A stretch of 64,000 nucleotides of DNA from Brachycybe producta (GCA_036925085.1 JAUPFP010000027.1:3213501-3277500); one strand, 5' to 3'; counted from the stretch's first letter, positions 32,916 to 50,478 are shown. A program made the numbers and translations. The notes: generated by a model from the sequence alone, not told the origin.

Positions 32916-34030
32916 ATCCATTTTTCGTTGAATTTATTAAAAAGTTCTCGTCTTGAAGAGTTTGCCAAAATTGGAAATTAATTGGCTTCTTCTTGTTTAA
33001 AAAGAATATTTTATAATTTCAACAGAAATTTAATAATAATTTAAAAACCATGAATCTCCACAAAAAAAAATATTTCATTTTTTTAATCTTACAAAATTGT
33101 GGCTCAAAATTTGGATCAAAATTTTGTTGAAATTAAAATAGTTATTTTTTAAATAATGAGAAAGTAATCATTAAGGCATCCAGAAAAAAAGATTTTTAGT
33201 CAATTAACCTGGTAAGAGGCTAGAATTCTAGCCCGAGAAAGAATAGTTTTAGGTGCTAGGGTGACCTCTAGCCTCTAACCAGGTTTTTTTTTTTTGACTT
33301 AAATGTATTTTTTTCTGGTTGCCTTACTAACCAGTTTCAAACTTTAAGTAGAAATTAATTGAAATTTTGTTGTAGTTTTTTTCATCCTTTGTAGAATAAA
33401 TAGATTTTTACTTTAGTTTCCGAATGCGCCCAAATGTTACACGTTTTAATTAGAATCGCCTTTTAATTATTTATGAATTAGAATTTCGTCATAAAATGGA
33501 AGCAAACGTTATTCTCTTTTATTTCGCTAGATTTATTTAACATTATATAACTGAGTTAACTAATTGAGATTAACGAATTTACAAAACGAGATTTTAGTCT
33601 TTTTTGTTATTGTTAAAAATGTTTTAATCAATTTAATCAGCAAAAAAGCGTTTCCATAATGACAATGAGAGAAATTTAATTATATACAAACTTGTGTTAA
33701 GATTTTTATTTTTACCAAAGACTTTTGAGATTTTGTGAGGTTTATTCTTTTTCTGTGGCTTTGAATAGCCACGATGAGCTTGACCAGTGTCCATTTCAGA
33801 ATAGTGGGAATGTTTCGTACATATAATATGTACATATATGTGTGGCATATTGCTACTTGAGCTTCAAAATACTCATTTATTTTAAAATTGCAAAATTACA
33901 TGACAAACATTTAAATTCGTACTGTGATTATAATAAAGAAACCGATTTGGGGGGGGGGCGGAGTTCGAGGCAATCGGATTCCAGGGTTTCGGGTCCGTTA
34001 TACCAGGTTCGTTTTTACCTTGTGAAACTT
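32916..34030. other. Gene-free stretch
   Basis: It contains the foldback at 33173-33327 and a 10-G run at 33949-33958. No gene is supported. Confidence 0.4.
33173..33327. mobile_element. Foldback element with AAGGCATCCAGAAAAAAA ends
   Basis: The left 'AAGGCATCCAGAAAAAAAGA' continuing TTTTTAGTCAA mirrors the right 'GTATTTTTTTCTGGTTGCCT'. Inside sits a second inverted pair, 'CCTGGTAAGAGGCTAGAA' / 'CTCTAGCCTCTAACCAGG'. The GAGGCTAGA motif is shared with the family G MITE. Confidence 0.7.
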
Positions 34031-34158
34031 AATTGCTGCGTTTATAGTGGACATTTCACAATGACATTCCCTCGGATATGTCGAATACTCGAAATGAACA
34101 GCAATACCAGAGTGAGTGGCTGTGATCGCAAAATGCCGACTATAAACGCGGCATAATT
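34031..34158. mobile_element. Family C hairpin element, copy 1
   Basis: The left 'AATTGCTGCGTTTATAGT' and right 'ACTATAAACGCGGCATAATT' are inverted. Other copies are at 45268-45358 and 57539-57660. It is non-coding. Confidence 0.75.
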
Positions 34159-34169
34159 GTTATACGATT

Positions 34170-34545
34170 AAGATGGTCTTAAAGTGTAAACGTCTCTCGA
34201 ACTCTATATTCTATCTTTCAGGTGCAAAATGAAGAGAAAGTTGAATGTGTTTTAGGAATCAGACCGGGGTAGCTCAATCAATCACTTAAGGGTATGTTCA
34301 TCAACTTTTTATTTCAGTTTGAAAATGATCCAACTTTGAGCGGACCATCATATATTTCTTTTAATTTTTGTCTATAAAAGGTTTATTTTGAAAGATATAA
34401 AACTACCGTTAAGTAATTGAATGATCATTTCAGTTTTCTAAAAGACTTTCTAGTTTTTCTATTAATTTTTCTCTTCTGAGAGAAAGAGAGAGAGAGAGAA
34501 ATAATCATGAGTTTGAAAAGATTAGTTGTTCATAAACTATTTTAA
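34170..34545. repeat. Family A inverted-repeat element
   Basis: It starts with 'TTAAAGTGTAAACGTCTCTC' and carries 'GTAGCTCAATCAATCACTTA', 'GTTTATTTTGAAAGATAT' and a GA repeat near the right arm. It ends near 'AACTATTTTAAATG', resembling the right edge of the copy at 2787-3395. Confidence 0.65.
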
Positions 34546-35609
34546 ATGTTTTATTTGAATTTACAAAATGAGAAATAATTATTTGTGTAAAGAAATATAT
34601 GTACGAGTGACATTTCTATATTTCATAGATTTATTAATTAATAATCCGTTTTAATTAGTTTCTAAAATTGTCTCTTGAATTTGTTTTCGCTGCTACTTTT
34701 TAATTATATTAACATTATTATTTATGTAAATATCACGAGAAAGTTGTTCTTTTTTTCTTAGGTAACATTTTACTAATTGTGATTTAACCCTTTAACACTC
34801 ATTTTTAATTGAGTTTTTATAGTTCGCAAATCAATTGCCTAATTAATGATTAATTAGATCGTTTGTGATTATTAGCAAAAAAGTTAAATTGTTTTATTAG
34901 TAATGATAAATTTCATTTTATTTAGGATTTAATTTATGATTATGAAATAGTTTGTTTGTTTTTGAAAAAAAAGTTTATTGTTTCTTTTGCAAATGTGTTA
35001 TTAATTGTTATTAATTTGTATGTGTACTTTTGTGTACAATATAATGGAATTAAAACCTTATTTAGTGTATTTATTGGACAATTATTAAATATTTTGAATG
35101 GGGTAGATATTTTTCACAAGTCTTTTTTAGTGGATTTCTGTTAAATTAATCTATTTAATTAGCTCACTTAAAACAGGCCATTAAACCCCTGTAGAAATTT
35201 CTTGTCAAAATATTGTCAAGATTTACACAATCAATGTGAAAACAATTTTTAAAATTAAAAATAATTCATCAAAATCATAGAAATGAAGTGACTTTTACTA
35301 GTTGCCAAGTGACGCCATCTTAAAATTTCAAAATGCTGATTTCCATACGAAATAATAATTTATTTTTTTGAAAATCAGTAAGTGTTAACTATGCAGGTAC
35401 ACAAATTACACTAATGCATAGCTCCTACAATTTTAAACGTATTTATAACAGAAATCTTGGTATAGGGCGTCCCAATCTTAGTTTTTTCAGACTTATGAAT
35501 ATATAGACTACATTATAATTTTTAACATTTTCTCATTTTTCTTTCTCTTGTCCCCTTTTCAGATTGTTTCAGGTCATTATGTCAACGTTAGTAGAGAGAA
35601 GGATCTAAC
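34546..35609. other. Gene-free stretch
   Basis: Very AT-rich, with no recognisable gene or repeat copy. The 62-codon frame at 34956 has composition typical of the surroundings. Confidence 0.4.
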
Positions 35610-35960
35610 CCACTAACCTAACCTAACCTAACACCTTATACATGGAGTCTATGTAATAGTTGATTATAGCGCCCCTGTCTTCAAACATTTCAAACATTAA
35701 ATAAAAAAGTTCTATGTTAAAAATCCTATACCTCAAAAAAAAGTTTTTGCTTTTTGGCAAATTTTTTTAATGGAGATGGTGGCTCCATCTACTTTGGCTG
35801 AATTTTTTTAATTTCGTTTTAGGAAACAGACAAGGTTGTGAAGGTTCCTAAGTATAATTTATTAGACCTCTTGTTGCAGTTGTCTGTTTGGCTGTGGGGT
35901 TAATGTCACTGCCTTCTGAACTGGTGTTCATGGGTTCAAATCTCAGTGGTGTCTGTTAAA
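35610..35960 (+). repeat. Composite repeat: TTAGG block plus tRNA-like unit, copy 2
   Basis: The TTAGG-type patch (CCTAACCTAACCTAACACC), 'TATACATGGAGTCTATGTAA' and the 'GGAGATGGTGGCTCCATCTA' block are followed by the tRNA-like unit at 35882-35957, with A-box-like 'TGGCTGTGGGGTTAATG' and B-box 'GGTTCAAATCTC'. It is nearly the same as copy 3 and inverted relative to copy 1. Confidence 0.75.
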
Positions 35961-36062
35961 CTTTAATGATTTTTTTTAAATTGTTAAAATAATCTTAATT
36001 ACATTTATTGTTAAAATTCTTGTGGTTTAAATTTCTATTATTGTTAAATTTGTAAGATATCA

Positions 36063-36135
36063 AAATATTGAGCTGCCCTTCTAGTTTCTAAAACACTTTC
36101 AAGTTTCTCTTTAATTTTGCTTTTCTGAAAGACAA
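36063..36135. repeat. Family A fragment
   Basis: A right-arm fragment only: 'CTGCCCTTCTAGTTTCTAAA' continuing ACACTTTCAAGTTTCTC, then 'TTTTGCTTTTCTGAAAGACA'. Confidence 0.65.
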
Positions 36136-36399
36136 TTAAAAAAAATCAGTTTAAAAAGTACAAAACATTTCTTTTAATTTGGTTTTTAAATTAAATTTTT
36201 AAAAATTACCTGTCAAAAATTACCTGTAATTTTCGCTTATTTAGTAAGATTCTTTTCTGACAAAATCATTTTTAATGGAGATGCTAGCGCCATCTATTGT
36301 TATTCTCTTAAACATGAGTTATGTGTGCATATTTTTTTTCAAATTTTAAATTTTCCCTCTTAAACTCTAACTCCCCCACTAACATAGACTAAACCAACA

Positions 36400-36765
36400 C
36401 TAACCCACTAACCTAACCTAACCTAACACCTTATACATGGAGTCTATGTAATAGTTGATTATAGCGCCCCTGTCTTCAAACATTTCAAACATTAATTAAA
36501 AAAGTTCTATGTTAAAAATCCTATACCTTCAAAAAAAGTTTTTGCTTTTTGGCAAAATTTTTTTAATGGAGATGGTGGCTCCATCTACTTTGGTGGAATT
36601 TTTTAAATTTTATTTTAGGAAACATTCAAGGTTGGGAGGGTCCCTAAGTATAATTTATTGGGGTTGTTGTCACAGTTGTCAGTTTGGCTGTGAGGTTAAT
36701 GTCACTGCCTTCTGAACTGGTGTTCGTGGGTTCAAATCTCAGTGGTGGCTGTTAAATTTTAATTA
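36400..36765 (+). repeat. Composite repeat: TTAGG block plus tRNA-like unit, copy 3
   Basis: The same order as copy 2, with the tRNA-like unit at 36677-36752 ('TTTGGCTGTGAGGTTAATGT', 'GGGTTCAAATCTCAGTGG'). Direct-repeat spacing from copy 2 is about 790 bp. Confidence 0.75.
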
Positions 36766-36822
36766 TTTGAAATTGTTAAAATAAACATATTTATTCATAA
36801 AATTTTTTTATTTGTTGTTATC

Positions 36823-36896
36823 AGGGTAGCCTAGATGGTTAAAGCCTCTAGCACTGAACCTATGTTGTAGAATGAAAAGAGTTCAAGTCCCACTTG
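36823..36896 (+). repeat. Second, different tRNA-derived unit
   Basis: An A-box-like 'TAGCCTAGATGGTTAAAGCC' and B-box 'GAGTTCAAGTCCC' at tRNA spacing. The stems do not pair well, so it is probably a SINE head from another tRNA rather than a functional gene. Confidence 0.5.
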
Positions 36897-37033
36897 TGAT
36901 TTGTTTGATGTTCCTTCTGTAAAGTGCAACGATGTATCGATATATCCGTTGTTTATAATAACTATTGGTATTTTTTACATTGATAATAACTTAATATATT
37001 GATAATTTTTTGGTTATTGAAATATATATAAAA

Positions 37034-37419
37034 TCTCAGGTCTATTTGTGTGTGTGTGTGTGTGGAGTAACAAAAACCATTGAAGCACGTCGGAATTTAT
37101 ATAAATTTGAATAAATGAACCGTTTTTTTTTCTCAAGGTCAACTATATGTTGAACTCTTCCTTTGGAAAGTGTAGAAGGGGGAGAGAGAAAAGTGGGAGG
37201 GGTGAGGGGAAAAGGTTGGAAAGTGTAGAAGGGGAAAGAGAGAGAAAAGTGGGAGGGGTGAGGGGAAAGTGTAGGGGGGAGAGAGAAACGTGGAGGGGGA
37301 AAAGTGGAAGGGGGGAAACTGAAATTGAAATGAAGAGTAAAAAAAGGGAAAAACGACGCGCATGCGCACAATTGCCTGTGAATTTTGCTCCCGTCATTTA
37401 TGACGGGTTACCCCACTAG
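37034..37419 (+). mobile_element. Non-autonomous Helitron-like element, copy 2
   Basis: The 5' end reads A|TCTCAGGTCTATTTG. The 3' end has a perfect 8-bp hairpin CCCGTCAT-TT-ATGACGGG, then 'TTACCCCA' and terminal CTAG|T. A 5' TC, a 3' hairpin about 10 nt before CTRR, insertion between A and T, and no target duplication are the Helitron hallmarks. The interior has the purine-rich repeat and 'GCGCATGCGCACAATTGCCT'. No helicase is encoded. Confidence 0.72.
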
Positions 37420-37529
37420 TATATATAATGTTGAAGCAATTCATTAAAAATGTAATTCAATCTGTTCAATTGTTAATTACACTTTTTTTTTTTTGCAATT
37501 TTAGGGCTTTACATCAGAAAAAAAAATTT

Positions 37530-37640
37530 ATTGCTGCTTTAGACTCGGTGAGGTCTGAAACGTTAACATTTGTTGAAAAACTAAAAAGTAAAATACGTTA
37601 ATATATCGGTATGTTAAAAGATCTATCGATTAATACGATA
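37530..37640 (-). repeat. Inverted copy of the 29000-29230 repeat
   Basis: 'GGTGAGGTCTGAAACGTTAA' and 'TTAATATATCGG' are the reverse complement of blocks at 29080-29200. Confidence 0.55.
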
Positions 37641-37674
37641 TACGTTTAAGACGATCAACCCGTTTGAACAATCG

Positions 37675-37682
37675 TGACGTCA
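37675..37682. promoter_or_regulatory. CRE palindrome upstream of UBXN4
   Basis: A perfect TGACGTCA, followed by a CT-rich stretch, about 120 bp before the start codon. Such sites bind CREB/ATF-type bZIP factors. This fits an ER-stress-linked gene, but only the site is seen. Confidence 0.5.
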
Positions 37683-37802
37683 CGCTCTCTCCGCTGCTTA
37701 TGTAATTCCGAGTCATTTTCTGTGTTCAATTTTTCTTCGTCTTCTTTTGAGTAATTTCGTTATTTCCGTGCTTAATTGAAGTTAATTGTTAATAAGTTTA
37801 GA

Positions 37803-40395
37803 ATGCAGTGGCACGAAGGGACAATTCCAGAGGCGATAACGTTGGCTAAAGAGAAACAATCCGTTTTCTTGGTCTTCATTTACGGTCTCTCTCTCTCTTT
37901 TTTTTTATTCCAATCATCTTTTTCTCTTGCTTTCTTAATTAACTTTACTTAACTTCTTCATTTTTATTTAATTCACTTTCAGGTGACGACGAACAATCCG
38001 AGAGAATGAAAAAGACGTTTGAAAACTCGCAAGTGGCCACAAGTCTTAATGAAAATTGCGTTTCGCTCAAACTTGATTCAAAGGGGTTATTAAAACATTT
38101 TACGTTCAATTTTTCTTTCTGTTTGTATTCATTTTTGATTCCTGATTTCATTTTTTTTTTATAGAGAATCTTCGATGCAGTTTTCACAGATTTGTAAATT
38201 TGCTTCTTGTGTCTTCTTCTTCTTTTGTCGCACTGACGTTTTCTGTTTCGTTTTCAGATCCTGTCGTTGTCATTCCTTCGACTTACTTCATTGGTCTCAG
38301 TGGTGTTCCTATCGAAGTCATAGGAGGATTTGTGGACGTCGAAACGCTTACTGGCAAGATGAACACCGTTCTGGAGGTTGGTTGATTCTTTTATTCGGAA
38401 AATCGTGTTTATTCTTTATTTTCTGTATGTTTGTCGGATGTATATCTTAGATTCACGAGAAGGAACGATCTCGGAACGGGCCTTCTTCGGTTGCCTCTTA
38501 TTCTTCTTCATCTGTGTCTGGTGATTCTATGAAGGTAAACGTAAGAATGTGGTTTTAGAACAAATGTTTTGTGTTCATAGTTTGCTTAAATATCGATTCT
38601 CAAGACAAAAGACGATGAAGAATCGACCGACACACAAGTATCTTTAGAAGAGAAGGTTCAGAGGTTGGATAATAATTTGGATCTAGTTAGGAATTCCTTT
38701 TGTTTGTTCAACTATTTTTATTATTACTCCATAGAGCAAAGGAATTAGCCGCATTGAAAAGAGAAGCAAAAGCCAAAGATGAGGAAGAAGTATTAAGATT
38801 GTAACAGTCGTAAATCGATTTCGTCGTTATGTTTTTGTGGTTTTTTTTTTTAACAAAGAAAGAGAAACAGAGGGAAATGGAGAGAAGGAAAATGGGGAAA
38901 GACGTTCAGAAACAACGATCGATGCAACAGGAAAGGGAAGCAAAACAGGTTGCTGACGAGATCGCTCGAGAGAGAGCCGAAGAAAAGGCGGCACGAGAAC
39001 GAATACGGGAACAGATTGCGAGAGACAGGTACGAAACCAGTTCGTATTTTTTAAAAACGAAATTGATTTTTTATTTATTTGAAATAGTTCAAATTGGTTT
39101 AAAACAGATCAATTAGTTAAGTTTAGAACGGATGATTACGCGAATTTTTCGTTATTCTGTGTTTCAGGAGGAAAACAAGACAGATTTCGAAAGTGTTTTA
39201 GAAACTAGATTCATAAAAAATTAAAAAGTAAATTTTACGTTTCTAAAACACTTTCATTTTGCTTCTGAAATATAGAATAAGCAAAAAGGAGAAATGAAAA
39301 TGATTTGTTTAAAAGTGAAAAGATTCTTATCGTTCGTTCTTGATCTTAGGGCAGAGAGAGCTGCGAAATACAACGCAGACAAAGCGGAAGAGGAAGAATC
39401 TAGACGAGAAGCAACAAGAGTGAAACAAAGAGTGGAACAGGAGAAGGCGTCTGCAGAAGCGGCTCTTCGAAGGTCTTTCATCTAGGCCTTTTGAAGGCTT
39501 ATTAGTATATTAACGACGTTCGAGTTTGGTGGTTTTTTTGTGTGTTTCTTGTAGCCAATTTGCGAGGCTTCAGTTCCGATTACCCGACGGTTCTTCCGTT
39601 ACGCATCAGTTCGATGCTTCCGCTCCTTTGGAAACAGTTTTCAATCACGTCAAAGATGTTCGTTTTGTTGTCTTTTTTTGGAATCTGAAAACAGATTGGT
39701 CATTTTATATCGTTTTTCGTATTTGAAGACGATAAAACCTGCTTTCGGTTCGTTTGTTCTCTGTCTGTCATTTCCACGTCGCGAATTCAATCGTTCCGAC
39801 TATTCTCAGTCACTTCGGGATCTCCAACTGACTCCATCTGCTGCCATTCTTATCCTTCCGGTAGCGACATCTCTCTTGATATCCGCTTTTGCGACGTTGT
39901 TTTGAGTTTTAACTTGATCGATGTTTCTCATTTATGTTTTTATATATATATTATATATAAAAAAAAGAGTCAACGTTCGATCATTCGCTCTTCAGATTCC
40001 GGTGCATTTAGTCTGTTTTGGCTATTGTTGTCCCCGGTTCTTACACTTTGGAGGCTGTTGCAGTCGTTTCTGTTTGGAACTGGCGGAGGAGCGCCTTCGA
40101 CCGGTGGTGTTGGTGGGTCCTCCAACGTAACGACCTCTGGTGCCTCGAACACGTGAGAGTCTACAATAAATAAGGTAATCGTAGTGTCCTAAAATAAGGT
40201 TTTTTTCTCCCGTCATGCGTTTCAAGGTCACGTCCACAACATAGAGGAGGAGGAGGAGGAGGAAGAGGTGATTCGAACGAATCGGGTTCCTCATTTGGTC
40301 GTCGCGACGGGAACGTTCATCGTTTGGCCGACAATAGCGGCGATGATGATGACGATAATAACACTTGGAACGGTAATTCCACTCAACAAATGTAA
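37803..40395 (+). CDS. UBXN4: UBX domain-containing protein 4 (erasin), 13 exons
   Basis: An ER-membrane p97/VCP adaptor that promotes ER-associated degradation. Exons: 37803-37884, 37983-38085, 38165-38193 (29 nt), 38258-38376, 38451-38534, 38605-38663, 38735-38789, 38859-39028, 39350-39472, 39555-39657, 39729-39860, 39968-40152, 40227-40395, giving 470 residues (human about 508). The N-terminal thioredoxin-like region spans 1-111 (MQWHEGTIPEAI; GDDEQS; QFSQIYPVVVIPSTYFIGLS). A long Lys/Glu/Arg coiled coil (EMERRKMGK, RAEEKAARERI) runs from about 150 to 275. The UBX domain spans about 276-354 with the p97-binding FPR at 324-326. A hydrophobic hairpin for ER insertion covers about 366-389. 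The tail ends NNTWNGNSTQQM, the vertebrate C-terminus to the letter. Frame continuity across all 12 introns supports the model. Acceptor 12 lacks a clear pyrimidine tract, and the intron 6 and 7 donors were chosen by frame and homology. Confidence 0.93.
39165..39290. repeat. Minimal family A element in UBXN4 intron 8
   Basis: 'AAGTGTTTTAGAAACTAG' and, about 50 bp on, 'GTTTCTAAAACACTTTCATT' face each other with almost no spacer, followed by 'TTGCTTCTGAAATATAGAAT'. It accounts for why intron 8 (321 nt) is three times longer than any other intron of the gene. Confidence 0.65.
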
Positions 40396-40626
40396 GATTT
40401 CTATCGATTCCACTTTTATTTTTTTCTTCAAATGCAATCGTTAGTGAGATGATTTATCTTAAAATTGAAATTTTTTGTTGCAATCGTATTTTTTCTTGTA
40501 ATTTCTTTTTGCAATTGTTTCTTGTGGGATTTTAAGTTTAATACATTTTACGTAAATATTTGAATATTTCACAGAGTTTTCTCGAAATTACACACTTGAG
40601 ATCTTATTAGGGTTCAATAACTTTTA

Positions 40627-40632
40627 AATAAA
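40627..40632 (+). terminator. Likely poly(A) signal of UBXN4
   Basis: AATAAA 232 bp after the stop, followed by T/G-rich sequence. The site is canonical but not confirmed by anything else. Confidence 0.45.
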
Positions 40633-40694
40633 TTTTGTTAATTTGAATCGGTGTTAGTTTAATTTTTGTATTATTATACAATAATATTTTAATA

Positions 40695-41135
40695 CAGGGG
40701 GTCATTAAACTTTTTCAGTGAAGAGCCACGTTGGAATGTTGAGGATGTTCGGAGTGAACCAATAATATACATATATGTAAGAAGAAGCCTGTGATGGCAG
40801 AAGGGTTGATAAAAAAAAATTAGGATTGACTCGTTTTGTCTGATAAAAAAAGGGATTATAATAAAAGAATACAAGAATCCTTTTGTTTAAACTGTATAAA
40901 TCGTTTGATATCATCCTTTTTCTATCAGATTGAGTGACACAATCCTAAATTTTTTTGGCAACCCCTCTGACGTCACAAGCTTCTTCTTGCAAATATAATT
41001 TAAATATGAAAAAATGTTGTTAAAATATATTCGAGGGGAAAGTTAAGGATAAAAAACGGTGTCCAATTTGTGAAACTGATTAAATCCTCTCGATGGGCCA
41101 GATTCGGCCCGATAGCCATAGTTTGGTCACCTTTG
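40695..41135. mobile_element. hAT-type non-autonomous element
   Basis: The left end 'CAGGGGGTCATTAAACTTTT' continues TCAGTGAAGAGCCACG. The right end '...GGCCCGATAGCCATAGTTTG' continues GTCACCTTTG. This is the CAGGGGTCACCAAACTTTTT...GGGCCGTAGTTTGGTGACCCCTG arrangement of animal hAT MITEs. No transposase is present. A family B MITE (40778-40989) sits inside it. Confidence 0.75.
40778..40989. mobile_element. Family B MITE, copy 2, nested in the hAT element
   Basis: The ends 'TAAGAAGAAGCCTGTGATGG' and (reverse complement) 'AAGAAGAAGCTTGTGACGTC' match copy 1 at 21209. The left TGACGTCA has decayed to TGATGGCA; the right one (40968-40975) is intact. Length 212 bp. Confidence 0.85.
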
Positions 41136-41422
41136 GTCTAATATACATTTCTTTAATAAAATTTATTATAAAAAATGATGTGATTTTGACTTTTCTAATA
41201 AATTGTATTATTGAAATTATATTAAAAATGTGGAGTCTTTAAATATAATTTGAAATTATTATACAGGGTGTTTCGAATGTCTGTTCTCATGGTGGACTAT
41301 TAATTTTATTTTCACCTATAAGAAAGAAAAAAAAGGAATTAATTCTGTTACACGCTGTATGAGTTGACGGGTAGGCGAGTGAAGGCGACACCTGGTGTCC
41401 GTTTGGTTTTTCGGCGCCTAAG

Positions 41423-41430
41423 TGACGTCA
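41423..41430. promoter_or_regulatory. CRE palindrome upstream of the EB-module gene
   Basis: A perfect TGACGTCA in 'AAGTGACGTCATATAATTTG', with a TATA-like TATAA overlapping its 3' side, 313 bp before the ATG. It lies outside the neighbouring hAT/MITE nest. Confidence 0.45.
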
Positions 41431-41742
41431 TATAATTTGGGCATTGCAGTGAAGTTACCCGTCGTCGTCGTCAACGATTTTGTTGTTGGTATACAGTGGT
41501 AGTATGTGTCCGGGGGTTTTTTATTTTCTCTTCTATTTGATACTCGCTTTTTATTTTTGTCTCTTCTGAAAATTCTGTTTGCGTTTCTACTTTAGGTTAA
41601 ATTGTTTTACCGATTTGGTGTCGTGTTAACTACTGTTTCCTACTGTTTATTGATTTTGTGTCTTTAATATTTATATTATATAGTTCTAGACATATCAAGT
41701 AGTAGTTGATTTATTCCTGAAAGATTGATTAGATTGATTGAA

Positions 41743-48267
<6,525 letters not shown>

Positions 48268-48978
48268 GGTTTCACATCCGAATGAGGGGCGAGAAAGTCA
48301 AACGGTGACGACGGAAGCGTCAGCAGTGCTCGAGCCCTGCATTCGACCCGAAGCCACTTTGGTGGCGTGGTTTTATTTTTAGACTCGAATGAATTTGGTG
48401 AGGTGGTCGCTTGTTCACATCGGTACAAAAATGATCCTCCATATCCGCCACCTCCATCCCTCTCTCCCTTCCTCCCACCACCTCCGTTTGTCTCCCTAAT
48501 TAACCGTTTTTGCCATTTGCTTCTTCCTTTTTTGTGCGTTTTTTGGCCACAATTGAGCCGTGGTGTCAAAGTGTGTGGACACAAAATAAGATGATGATGA
48601 TGGTGATGATGCTCACTGATTTCGTGATGTCACAAGCCACACTTTAACTTGCTAGAAACTTGTGATTCGTCTTCGTACAATTTCTTCTTACGTTTTCCCA
48701 ACATAGCATGAATTTATGATTGTTAAATTTGCTATTTCTCACATTTTTTTTCGTCTTTCTCTTTCTCTGTCTCTATTACAGTCTTATAAGCAAATTATAA
48801 TAATAGCCAGAAATATTTAAATCATCATCATCATCATCACACACACACACATATTACAAACACAAGCTGGCCTGCAACACATTTGCTTGGTGAGTTTTGC
48901 ATGTTTTTGGATTGCACTGCCACCTGTGAATAATAACATTTGAAAAAAGTGTGCCAATTGTATTTCTCTCCCATACAC

Positions 48979-49013
<35 letters not shown>

Positions 49014-50478
49014 AACAAAGGAGCACGTTTGATTTGGTTGTTTTTATTAATTGAGACGCTTTTTATCATTGCTTCATTAAAATGGACTCTAAAATGGTAC
49101 TGCGTGCCCTAATTACGTCACTTGACAAAATGGCATTCTGATCTACCGTAATTGAGGTTCGTTTCTTGCACGTGGTAATCGGGTACCCATGTGTGTGTGT
49201 GTGTGGTTTCATATGTAGGATTTTGGGACCCCCTCCTCCTTAAATACCAAGAAGTAAGTTTCTATGGGTAAGGAGGGTCTCCAAAGTACCATCTCAAATA
49301 ATTATTTCTACCTTCTTACTAGAAAATGAATAATTTCATTTGTTTTAACTTATAAGTACAGTTCACCTAGTTTGGCCCTGTTTGGGGGTGGCTTTATAGA
49401 TAAGTTATTCGTAATGTGACTGACGAATATGAAAAATCCAAGATAATGATTCTATTTTTTTTTTTTGCTTCTTGATTTTTCTTCTATATTTTTATAAAAT
49501 ATAAAGGAATTTTGCCAACTTAATATCATAATTATACCCCTGAATAAATAGGTCTGTTTTATTTTGAAAGAAATTCAGGAAGTTATTTTGCGATATTTTT
49601 TTTAGAAAAAGAAGTTAAGTTCTGTTGATGATCACAAGATTAGAGAGACAAACCTCACGCAATCTTGAGAAGAAGAAGAAGAAACATTTGAAAAAAAAAT
49701 GTTCTCAGAATATAAAATGTCTCAAAATATAAATAAGATGAGCAAAAAAATAAAGCAAGTTTGTTATCTCTTAAAATTATTACGTGCAATATACAACAAT
49801 CACAGCAAACTCGGTTTGCAGCACAACCTAGTTAAGTAGGCCTTAACATACTTCCGCTTTTTGAAATCGTTCAAACGAGGTAAAAAGAAACAAAAAATAC
49901 CGTAATTTAGAAACCTAATTGCTTTTTAATGTTTCATTTTGAGCTACTTTGCTTCACATTTTTACGAATGATTCAAACATAAATATAAATATATCTTATT
50001 TCAAATTTCATAATTTCGTAGCATAATTATTTAAATTAGAAATGTGACACATTTATAGTTATATAACTTTAATGAGGTAATTAATAAATAATGTTATTTG
50101 AGGAACTTTGAGAACGTAATTAAATCTAAACCATGAATTATACATGGAAGCAAAAGATATTCAAATTAAATATGAAAGAGGGGGGGGGCAGAAATGAAGG
50201 GAGTGGGGCCCATGATAACAGTGATAGATACCATCCAAGTCATAGTTATAGTTATTCTAATTGGCCTATGACAGCGGGAGCCATTTTTATTTCTTAATAA
50301 CTTAAAATATATTATTTTTCTTCCTATATTCATTTATGCAAATTAATGCTTAGGATAAGAACAAGAAAAGAATGAAAATTATAATTGTGCTTTTATTTAT
50401 GTCAGGGTTTTTATTTTGTTTTTGGACAACTCTTATTTTAGGTGTGTGTCCTTTGGCTTTTTTTTGTATATGTTGGGA
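48268..50478. other. 3' flank of the EB-module gene, no further gene
   Basis: It contains (ATC)n near 48822-48837, (TA)n at about 48981-49009 and a 9-G run near 50179-50187. The 106-codon minus frame at 48264-48584 lies in the probable 3' UTR and has no domain. Confidence 0.4.

Noticed and set aside
35622-35634. CCTAACCTAACCTAAC resembling arthropod TTAGG telomere repeats
   Set aside because: Only 3-4 units, present identically in three copies of a dispersed repeat, so not an interstitial telomere.
35882-35957. tRNA gene call for the A-box/B-box units at 29282, 35882, 36677 and 36823
   Set aside because: Acceptor and anticodon stems do not pair; they behave as SINE-type repeats.
38605-38685. 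Longer version of UBXN4 exon 6 ending at CTA|GTTAGG
   Set aside because: It leaves the next exon out of frame with an early stop; the donor at 38664 keeps frame and restores similarity to the coiled-coil region.
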